Below are positions 56,452 through 64,000 of a stretch of DNA of 64,000 nucleotides, one piece after another. Position 1 is the stretch's first letter. Each line of letters starts with the position of its first letter. The notes under the pieces were generated by a model. That model saw only the letters and a list, made by a program, of their open reading frames with translations, did not search any database and was not told the origin of the DNA. The position numbers and the translations under genes are program-made. Source of the stretch: Paracyclopina nana (Eukaryota; Arthropoda; Copepoda; Cyclopoida; Cyclopettidae); contig JAGUCH010000004.1 of the NCBI GenBank assembly GCA_019096065.1, positions 6,448,001-6,512,000 of the forward strand, in the 5' to 3' direction.

Positions 56452-57016
56452 ATGATGCGAATGCCTGATGCCAGCAGTGAGTCTGCTCAAGAGCGCCTAG
56501 AGAACGTCAACCCCAAATTGCACGAGGTCGCTGGGGAGCGTGAAATCAAGGATTCTGATTGGGAGGACGCCATTCCCGATCCGGTCGACGATCGCGAAAT
56601 TTTCGACCTTGTTCGTAACATCAACGACCCAGAGCACCCGCTAACACTTGAACAACTGGATGTGGTGAAGCTTGATGACATCAACGTTGACGATGCGGGC
56701 AACCATGTCAAAGTTGCGTTCACCCCAACCATCCCCCATTGCAGCATGGCGACGATCATAGGGTTGTCGATCAGGGTGAAGCTTCTGCGGTCTTTGCCTC
56801 CTAGGTTTAAGGTGGACGTCATCATTGCTCCCGGGACTCACGCGAGCGAGGCGGCTGTTAATAAACAGTTGGCTGATAAGGTAAAAAAGGAAGGATACCA
56901 AAGGTCATGCCAAAGTCACATTCACTTAATTTTTTTTGTAGGAACGTGTTGCTGCTGCCTTGGAGAATTCTCACCTATTGGATGTAGTGAATCAGTGTTT
57001 GACCGAAGAAGCCTAG
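56452..57016 (+). CDS. CIAO2B: CIAO2B (MIP18/FAM96B), cytosolic Fe-S targeting factor
   Basis: Exon 1 is 56452-56880 and exon 2 is 56942-57016 (61-bp intron, phase 0); 167 residues (human 163). DREIFDLVRNINDPEHPLTLEQL, AFTPTIPHCSMATIIGLSIRVKLL and INKQLADKERVAAALEN-type sequence across the junction are diagnostic of the MIP18 family (DUF59). The reactive Cys in the PHCSMAT loop is present. The protein works with MMS19 and CIAO1 to insert Fe-S clusters into nuclear and cytosolic enzymes. Upstream ATGs at 56452, 56455 and 56461 are alternatives. The stop TAG (57014-57016) is two bases before the PIGO ATG. Without splicing, exon 1 would read through in the PIGO frame. Confidence 0.93.
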
Positions 57017-57018
57017 AA

Positions 57019-60000
57019 ATGGACCGCTACTTTGCTTTCCTGTTCTGGTCGAATGTGATATTCTGCATCACTGTGTTCCTTTTCCAAAAAGGCTTCCTCC
57101 TGAACAGGGAATCATTGCCGGACAAAACAGAGTGTTTTTCTAAAATGAACAATAATGACTCGTGTAATCGACTCCCCAAGCAATATTCCAAAGCAGTAGT
57201 GGTCATCATAGACGCCCTCAAATATGATTTCACTCTTTATGACAAGGACCTCCAGAATGCTCGCCCTTACCAAAATGCAATGCCCATCATATCAGAGCTT
57301 GTTCGGTCGGGCCACGGAAAGCTATTCGAGAGCTATGCTGACCCTCCGACCACAACCATGCAAAGGCTCAAGGGAATGGTGACGGGAAGTATTCCAACGT
57401 TCATCGACATGTCAGCCAACTTTGCGTCCTACGAAATCGACGAGGACAACATCATTGATCAGTTGGTAGATAATGGCCAAAGAGTTGTTTTTGCTGGAGA
57501 CAACACGTGGCTCAGCCTATTTCCAAATCGGTTCACGCGCACCTTTGCATTTCCCTCCTTCAACGTGTGGGACCTTGACACAGTTGACCGAGGTGTGGAA
57601 AAGCACCTTTTTGAAGAGTTGTCTCGGCCTCAAAGCTGGGATGTCCTCATTGCTCATTTCCTTGGCGTCGACCATGCTGGTCACAAGTATGGGCCAGATC
57701 ATCCTGAGATGCGACGAAAGCTGACAGAAATGAATACGGTGGTCGCAAGGCTCGTGAAGGAGATTCCAAGGGACTGTGTTCTGTTTGTCATGGGAGACCA
57801 TGGAATGACAATGACAGGCGACCATGGTGGAGATTCGGAGGATGAGCTGAAAGCAGCCCTATTCATCTACTCGAACTCCAGCAAGGCGAGCGTAAATGCT
57901 CAGCAGGCCCATGAAAGCCACCGAATTAGCCAAATCGACTTTGTGCCAACATTCTCGCTTTTGATGGGCTTGCCGATCCCCTTCAGCAACATTGGCAAGG
58001 TCATCAATGAAGTGTTTATCCCCAACGGAATGCGCCAGCTCCAATTTCTCAAGATCAACGTGGAACAAGTTTTCACATACTTGTCCAAATATCGCCATTT
58101 GCACTCAGATGCTCTCTCCAAGTCGGTGATGGACTCGATCGAAGTGCAGAAATCGAGTTTCATGAACAAGACCGCCATCAACCCGAATGAAGTGACCGAG
58201 ATGCTCGAGATGGGCACGAAGCTGCTATCATCAGCCAAAAAGATCTGCGAAGCAACTTTTGTCGAGTTTGACCTCTTGCACATTTGGATGGGGCTAACGT
58301 TCAGCAGCTTGCATATCAGTCTCATGGTTGTGCTCAGCCTCGACAAAATCTTCCTCAAGAGTGTAGTCAGCCCCAAGCTGATTGTAGCCTTGCTGATTTC
58401 CTTTGCGGTCGGCACTGGGCTCAACTGCGCAATGACCAATTCTTCCCTGATGACGAAATTGCCATATTTAGCAGCCATGTTTGTTGGCGTGACATTACCT
58501 GTTTGTGGCCTCACAGTGCTTTGGCGGATCAGGTACTCTGTGGGCCAGGCTCTCACCAACGTTGTTGCACAAGGACAGATGTTCAGCCTTTACTTTTTCG
58601 GAGCAATGCTCTTTATGTGCGCGTGCCTATTCTCCAACTCGTATGTGGTAGAAGAAGCTCATGTCACACAGTATGTGGTGATGTCAGTATTCCTTGCTCA
58701 CATGCTGAAAGGGAACTTTATGTTCAAGTCGACCAGGAACCTGATATTGAGTGTGACTGTCTTGACCGCTCTCGCTGGTGTCAAGGTGTATTTTCGCTGC
58801 CGCGAAGAGCAGCAGGAGCACTGCAGTCCCAGTGACTTCCACAAGTCGATTGGGACGCTGAACGCGGCCGAGTCAAAATCCTATGCACAGTGGAGGTTCT
58901 TCTCCACGATGCTGTCACTTCTGGTGTTAGTCATGCTACCCAACTATTGGCTGTCACGGTGTGGAAATCTCAACGGAATGTCCCTTCCAGTCATCATTAC
59001 TAGTTATCTCCCAAGCATGGTTGGGGTGACCCTTGTCGTACATTGGGCCTTGCAAGCACTCCCTCAAGAAATGGCCTCGAAGCTGCTCCTGTGGCAACAC
59101 AACTTTTTGGCTCTTTTTGTGTATGCCATCTGCCTCATCTGTATCATCGCACTGATGGCCAAGCCGCACCTTATCTACTGCGAAAAGGAGTCGAGAAGAT
59201 TTGGCAAGGAAATGCCCAAACTCTACGATGGAGTCTCATCCTACTACCGAATGATGAAGAGCAACTGGAAAGAGCACTTCAGTGTCTCGAATACGCAGGG
59301 CAAAACTCCCACTGTGTATGGCATCGGCACTGCTATCAGCGCAGCCTTTGTGGCCATGGGCATTTTCATGTCTCTTTTGTCTATCCTTATTTTGGGCGAC
59401 GGTCTCAGTCCCTCCATCGTGTTGGCATTCTTGGCCATCGTCATGTACCTCTATCTCACGTCCACCCAGAGGCTGACCGAGGCTGCCAATATCACCGAGC
59501 TTATGCACGTGCCTTGGTCTTCAGTGATCGGGTATGACCTGTTGTGCTCCCTCTTTTTCTATGCTACGAGCCATCAGCCGACGTTCCCCACGATTCAATG
59601 GGGAGCTGCCTTTGTTGGCTTCTCGGGCGCCAATTATGGGGGCACTGAAGGCCTTGGCCTCAACTACTGGTTGCCTGCCCTGCTCATTGGCTGGAATACC
59701 TACGCAGCGAGAATTGTGTTCGGCTTTTTCATGCCACTTCTCATGGTGGCGCCATTCACCTTTTTCATGACTCAGGACGACATGAAAAAGTTATGTGCGA
59801 AAATGCCCTCGCCAGTGACCGAGCTACTCTCTCAGGGAGAAACTGTGCTACTGGAGCAGCGAGACGAGGCCAAGTCGCACATGTTCAGGCTTTGTGTCAA
59901 GTACAGCGTGATTCTCGGCCTCAGAATGCTGAGCTCTATGCTGGCTGCTGCCCTCCATCGAAGGCACCTCATGGTGTGGAAGATATTTGCCCCGAGGTTC

Positions 60001-60126
60001 ATTTTCGAGGCTGTGGGCTTTGGTGTGAGCCTTTTGGCTATGTGCCTCAGCTATCTGACCTTCATTCGTGTGCAGAATTCGTTGTCGCTCTACCTGAGTG
60101 AGCTGTCATCGAAGAAAGACAAATAA
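57019..60126 (+). CDS. PIGO: PIGO, GPI ethanolamine-phosphate transferase 3
   Basis: Intronless, 1035 residues (human 1089). It begins MDRYFAFLFWSNVIFC, a signal anchor. The lumenal alkaline-phosphatase-like domain shows VVVIIDALKYDF (metal-binding Asp), DPPTTTMQRLKGM (Thr nucleophile), FLGVDHAGHKYGP and MGDHGMTMTGDHGGDS (metal ligands). About a dozen membrane helices follow from about residue 420. The enzyme adds ethanolamine phosphate to the third mannose of the GPI precursor in the ER, the bridge to the anchored protein. It starts two bases after the CIAO2B stop. AATAAA overlaps the stop codon (60122-60127). Confidence 0.93.
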   Translation: MDRYFAFLFWSNVIFCITVFLFQKGFLLNRESLPDKTECFSKMNNNDSCNRLPKQYSKAVVVIIDALKYDFTLYDKDLQNARPYQNAMPIISELVRSGHGKLFESYADPPTTTMQRLKGMVTGSIPTFIDMSANFASYEIDEDNIIDQLVDNGQRVVFAGDNTWLSLFPNRFTRTFAFPSFNVWDLDTVDRGVEKHLFEELSRPQSWDVLIAHFLGVDHAGHKYGPDHPEMRRKLTEMNTVVARLVKEIPRDCVLFVMGDHGMTMTGDHGGDSEDELKAALFIYSNSSKASVNAQQAHESHRISQIDFVPTFSLLMGLPIPFSNIGKVINEVFIPNGMRQLQFLKINVEQVFTYLSKYRHLHSDALSKSVMDSIEVQKSSFMNKTAINPNEVTEMLEMGTKLLSSAKKICEATFVEFDLLHIWMGLTFSSLHISLMVVLSLDKIFLKSVVSPKLIVALLISFAVGTGLNCAMTNSSLMTKLPYLAAMFVGVTLPVCGLTVLWRIRYSVGQALTNVVAQGQMFSLYFFGAMLFMCACLFSNSYVVEEAHVTQYVVMSVFLAHMLKGNFMFKSTRNLILSVTVLTALAGVKVYFRCREEQQEHCSPSDFHKSIGTLNAAESKSYAQWRFFSTMLSLLVLVMLPNYWLSRCGNLNGMSLPVIITSYLPSMVGVTLVVHWALQALPQEMASKLLLWQHNFLALFVYAICLICIIALMAKPHLIYCEKESRRFGKEMPKLYDGVSSYYRMMKSNWKEHFSVSNTQGKTPTVYGIGTAISAAFVAMGIFMSLLSILILGDGLSPSIVLAFLAIVMYLYLTSTQRLTEAANITELMHVPWSSVIGYDLLCSLFFYATSHQPTFPTIQWGAAFVGFSGANYGGTEGLGLNYWLPALLIGWNTYAARIVFGFFMPLLMVAPFTFFMTQDDMKKLCAKMPSPVTELLSQGETVLLEQRDEAKSHMFRLCVKYSVILGLRMLSSMLAAALHRRHLMVWKIFAPRFIFEAVGFGVSLLAMCLSYLTFIRVQNSLSLYLSELSSKKDK

Positions 60127-60355
60127 AAGAGCGGATTTGAAAGGTTAATTATGAAAGCAGTTCGGCGGTACCTGACTCCTTTCTCAATTAAAGATATGTG
60201 GATCAAGGCGCATTACATGCATGCAAGTTGATAAGCTTGCCATACCTGCTTTCCACTAGTTGGTAGAAAAATTGGTTTAATGCTGGTGATGCCGCTGTAG
60301 TGAAAAGTTTAATCGATATGCTTCGTCATCGTATCCTCTTTGGCATTCTTGCATC

Positions 60356-60826
60356 ATGGATACACCTGGTTTGAGTGACAGGCTTACCAACTACGGAATC
60401 CACGTGGATGACCTCAGTAGGTTGAGGGTTCTGGAGGAGGCGGCTGCCAGTCACGCCCACGACCTCAGGGACAATTGTGGGGACTTTGTCGGTGACATTT
60501 CGCACCTGACCGAAATAGCTGACGGATTTCTGGAAGTCATCGACGCCATAGCCAGCGAAGTGGACAAGGAAAAAGTGAAAGCTATAGGAGCTCGTAATCG
60601 CCTGCAAACGATCTCGAAAGAGCGTGAGGCCCAGGTAAATGGCAAACGTGCCTTACTTTAGATTGCCACGTAAAAATGGGAGTATTATTTTTAGATGACT
60701 CAATTGTCTGCGCTCATCAGAGAAAAGCAGGTGGCTCATGAGAGGCTGGCAGCAGAGTACACATCCTTGAAGAAAGTATACTCCGAGCAGAACGATTTCA
60801 TTGAACAATTCATGTTGAGAAAGTAG
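60356..60826 (+). CDS. IFT20: IFT20, intraflagellar transport B subunit
   Basis: Exon 1 60356-60634, exon 2 60695-60826 (60-bp intron, phase 0); 136 residues (human 132). LTNYGIHVDDLSRLRVLE, the coiled coil GDISHLTEIADGFLEVIDAIASEVDKEKVKAIGARNRL and LQTISKEREAQ...ALIREKQVAHERLAAEYTSL are the IFT20 signature. It links Golgi-derived vesicles to ciliary transport and binds IFT54 and others in the IFT-B complex. Its presence shows the animal has cilia, at least sensory ones. The stop is 17 nt before the next ATG. Confidence 0.92.
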
Positions 60827-60843
60827 ACATATCATTTGCCATT

Positions 60844-63800
60844 ATGGAAGATCACCGCAAAAACAATATGAGTAGAAGTAGTGAGGAGAAAACTAGACAT
60901 TTACTACGAGAACTAGATGTAATCGAGAAGAAATCACAGGCCATGCGCAAAGAAACCGAACGCCTCCGAAAGCTCAAGGAAGAAGCGAAGCATGCGCTGA
61001 CTTTGAGGTATCCAGACTTGTTTGCCAATGCCTCTGGCCGTGATCATCACTCGGAAATCGCCAACTGTGAGTAACAACTGATTTACACGCTTAAAAAGGC
61101 CTTGGCATCCAATTGGCCAGCATATTTGGCTAGAATGGGCTGCACTTCCTCCAGTATAAATTCATCCACTTGCTCTGGCGCTCTACCCACAAATGTTTTG
61201 GGGTCCAAAAGCTGGTCGATTTCGGGTAGAATCGGCGCAAAGTAGGCATCACTTCTGATTCTTTCTACCAGATCGTTATCCTTTCCTTCCTTTTTAACCA
61301 CAAATCCAGCTTCGTGGGACAAAACACGTAGCTTTTCATGGCACTCTTGCCGGTCTGCACCATGGCAGGTCACCATAGCCATGATGAAGTTTTCAGTAGC
61401 CATAAAAGGCAGCTCCCTCGCGATATTTTTTTCAATGACTTTCTCATTGACTACAAGCCCTTCAGTGACATTTTGCAAAGTCTCGAGGACTGCATCCGCG
61501 CACAGAAATGATTCGGCCAAGGTCAGACGTCTGGAAAATTAATTTTGCATCGATTACATTTTTTTTTGGAAAAGCCTGGTACATACCTATTTGCGCTATC
61601 ATCAAGGGTCCGTTCCAGCCATTGATTTGCGTGAGTGTGCAACGCATTAGTACCGAGAGACATCAAATGTCTGGCTAGAGCACAAATTCTCTCGCATCTC
61701 ATGGGGTTCCTTTTGTAAGGCATTGCTGATGAGCCAATTTGCATTGACTCGAAAGGCTCCTCGATCTCCTTGTCATGGGCTAGAAGGCGAATATCGGTGG
61801 CAATTTTCGTAGCAGTTGCACCCAAAGAGCACAGTGCTTGAATAATAGCAGTGTCGGCTTTCCTGGAGTAAGTCTGTCCGGCCACAGGGAAGGACTTGTT
61901 GAAACCAGCCATTTTTGTGACAGCTTGATCTAGCTTCTTCACCTTCTCATGAGCCTCCTCAGGAGGGAAAAGCTGCATGAAGCTGGCTTGCGTTCCCGTA
62001 GCACCTTTGATGCCTCGAAACCTGAGTTTGGCCAAGTTATCAGAAAATGCAGCCTCGTCCATCAGCAGGTCTAATATCCAAAGACAAGCTCTCTTGCCAA
62101 CTGTGGTGAGTTGGGCGGGCTGATAGTGAGTAAATCCAAGAGTTGGCAGATCTCTGTACGTTTGTGCGAACTTCGACAATCGGTCAATACACCGGGCAAC
62201 TTTGGGCAGTAGAATGTTCAGCCCATCCTTGATTACGATCAAGTCAGCATTGTCTGTCACAAAGCAAGATGTTGCTCCCAAATGTATGATAGCCCTGAAT
62301 AGTTAACTTGTCATAAAAAAGGGTAATTTTGACATAAGTCAATACATTACTTGGCTTTTGGAGCTGCTATTCCAAAGGCATGAACATGAGCCATGACATC
62401 GTGTCTCCTTTTTCGCTCTTCTTCGGCGGCAAGCTCAAAGTCAATATTCTCAACGTTGGCCTCCATATCAGCGATTTGATCATCCCCAATGTCATGTTCC
62501 CCATCAACTTTCACCCCCATCTGCTGTTCACCTTTTGCCAGCCACGTCCACAATTGCCTCCATGTGCTGAACTTTTTCTGCTCCGAAAAGTTGTATTTCA
62601 TATCCTTGGACGCATATCTCGAGTTCAACGGCGTCTGGTAGGTTAGTCTTGATTCAGCCATCGTGAAAAGTCCCTTGGGAGTCTAGCCAGGTACTCTTTG
62701 AAAAGGCTCACCTGACTTTGTTTACGTTTCTGTTGCGTTCTCCCGAGTTCCCAGACTTTTTAATGCTAGGCTCTAATTTATATTTTTTATTACAGCTACT
62801 TCGGTGGCAACTCAGAGTGATGAGAGCAGCCTGGTCAATGATGACATTGGCCTAAACAGGTTAAGCCTGTCCAAAGACCTTCAAGATGTGTATGACACCT
62901 TGATGAACTTTCAGAAAAGAGACTCGTCGAATCTAGAAAGCTTTCCTTTGCATTTGCCTTCATTTGCAGAAAGGGCGAAATCTCCTAATAGTGGTTTAAG
63001 GACTGACATCATTTTCCATCATCAGCAAAGTGTTCATAGCAGTGATAATTTGAGTGAAATGATGGCTGCTTATGGGGTTGCGACGACTACGTCGAAGAGA
63101 ATGGAAGAGGCCCAGTATCAACCCACGCAAAAAGGACAGCAGCCTCAAGAAGGCTACTTTATACCTGTAGACTTTGAGACATTCACTAAATGGCAAGCTA
63201 GACTACAAAATAACGATAAAAAACAGAATGATCAGACCTTGTCTCCCATAATTCAGCCACAGAAAGTAGAGGAACCAATCAAGTGTAGAGATGTTCCACC
63301 TGTTAAGGAACAACCTGAGCACCATGCTTCGATTGATGACATTGATGGAGGAGATGACACAAGTCAGGATGCAGCAGACCTTGTAAGCCAGGATTCGAAG
63401 GAAAATGGTCATAAAGTTGAACCTGAGCCTGACGAAACGGAGCCTAAAGTCATAGAGAAGGAACCACCAAAAAAGGCAATTGGAAGCCCTGAGAAACCAA
63501 GGGCACCAGTACGTAAAATCACAGAATCTGAGCCTGATGAAGAACGAGATGAGAATTTTGTCATTGAGTCTGACAATGTTGATGAAAAACTATACTCGAG
63601 TGAAAGTGACAGCTCGAAGCCAATTCAGCAAAAGATACAGCCCAAATCAAGTGTGAAATTCGAGAAAAAGCCGCTGAATAATTTATCGTTATCAACATCC
63701 TCGTCAACGAAAGAACGTCCTAATGTGATTCAACCATCGAAAAAAGCTCCTCAGGTGCTTACCCTTCAATTGCAAACAGAGTCAGAAGATTCGGAAAAAT

Positions 63801-63880
63801 CGAAACCCGCCGGCAAAAGTAACAACGAGGAAGACATTTCTGGCCCTGAAATGGACAACGATGACGATTTCTGGAACTGA
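60844..63880 (+). CDS. Coiled-coil protein with acidic C-terminus, family unknown; host of nested ADSL
   Basis: Exon 1 60844-61066 joins exon 2 62796-63880 across a 1,729-bp intron (donor GTGAGT, acceptor TTATTACAG after a pyrimidine run; the one-base phase matches, giving Ser at the junction); 435 residues. Residues 10-58 form a charged coiled coil ([21 protein letters not shown]). The rest is Ser/Glu/Lys-rich and probably disordered, ending [13 protein letters not shown] do not recognise the family. It starts 17 nt after IFT20, so a shared transcript and a ciliary or centrosomal role are plausible but unproven. The intron contains the entire ADSL gene on the other strand. Confidence 0.7.
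61083..62661 (-). CDS. ADSL: Adenylosuccinate lyase, nested in an intron
   Basis: Exons 62351-62661, 61587-62294 and 61083-61530; phases agree across 56-bp introns; 488 residues (human 484). The N-terminus matches [12 protein letters not shown], the fumarase-superfamily signature [16 protein letters not shown] is intact, and [17 protein letters not shown] and TLDDSANR are conserved, including the catalytic His/Ser regions. ADSL cleaves SAICAR and adenylosuccinate in purine synthesis in the cytosol. The whole gene lies antisense inside the only intron of the coiled-coil gene, whose flanking exons end 17 bp from the stop and 135 bp from the ATG. Confidence 0.95.
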
Positions 63881-64000
63881 ATTGCTATTTTGTTCGAAAT
63901 ACATGCGATGTGGCACCATAACTGGCGTTTTTCGAAACTATTCCCTTTAAAGGATTTTTCTGGTAGCTCTGTCGCAGAGATCTTCTGTTAAAATGTCACG

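Noticed and set aside
58284-59537. Long alternative-frame and antisense ORFs across PIGO
   Set aside because: They lie within a well-supported coding frame and show no similarity of their own.
56335-60126. A single 1263-residue ORF combining CIAO2B and PIGO
   Set aside because: The in-frame fusion exists only if the CIAO2B intron is retained. Splicing 56880|56942 rebuilds the conserved CIAO2B C-terminus and stop, and PIGO has its own start at 57019.
1-64000. CRISPR arrays, bacterial operons or ribosome-binding sites
   Set aside because: The window has spliceosomal introns, animal genes and poly(A) signals; no direct-repeat/spacer array was seen.

Overview
The window is nuclear DNA of an animal with a compact genome. 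Genes are split by short GT-AG introns (mostly 56-75 bp) and packed tail to tail or head to tail. Most products are clear metazoan orthologues: NUP58, EMC8/9, TIMMDC1, VPS52, TyrRS with a tRBD/EMAPII tail, AKAP17A, a DNAJB1/4/5-type Hsp40, TECR, GLMP, NOP10, NGDN, MFSD3, SFSWAP, CIAO2B, PIGO, IFT20 and ADSL. A BEL/Pao element and an env-bearing Gypsy element also point to an invertebrate. Phylum cannot be fixed from sequence alone; a small arthropod or a similar compact invertebrate would fit.

Layout. 0.4-4.8 kb: NUP58, a converging F-box/WD40 gene carrying a frameshifting 14-bp duplication, and a small two-TM protein. 6.4-13.6 kb: a decayed Gypsy-type element with env remains; its RNase H is split by nested non-autonomous elements and its 3' end is replaced by a 9-bp minisatellite. 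15.2-27 kb: EMC8/9, TIMMDC1, VPS52, a two-lobed 3'-5' exonuclease with an RRM-like middle, a TyrRS with an extra EF1B/GST-C-like N-terminal domain, and AKAP17A. 27-41.7 kb: one DNAJB gene whose last intron is 13.5 kb, because a nearly pristine BEL/Pao element sits in it. 42.4-50.5 kb: TECR, GLMP, a NOP10-NGDN pair 13 bp apart, and a large ankyrin protein. 50.8-56.0 kb: 1.29-kb near-identical inverted repeats enclosing exactly two convergent genes, MFSD3 and SFSWAP. 56.4-63.9 kb: CIAO2B-PIGO (2 nt apart), IFT20 and a coiled-coil gene (17 nt apart), with ADSL nested in the latter's intron.

Most striking observations. (1) The BEL/Pao element has four 21-nt hairpins with an almost invariant 9-nt loop and four different but always complementary outer stem sequences, all inside coding sequence in one frame; this looks like a conserved cis-acting RNA or DNA structure. 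(2) Its second ORF carries a DEDDy 3'-5' exonuclease domain. (3) The inverted repeats give MFSD3 and SFSWAP the same upstream DNA, and the two genes end inside one TCATGA palindrome. (4) Three gene pairs with spacers of 2-17 nt look bicistronic.
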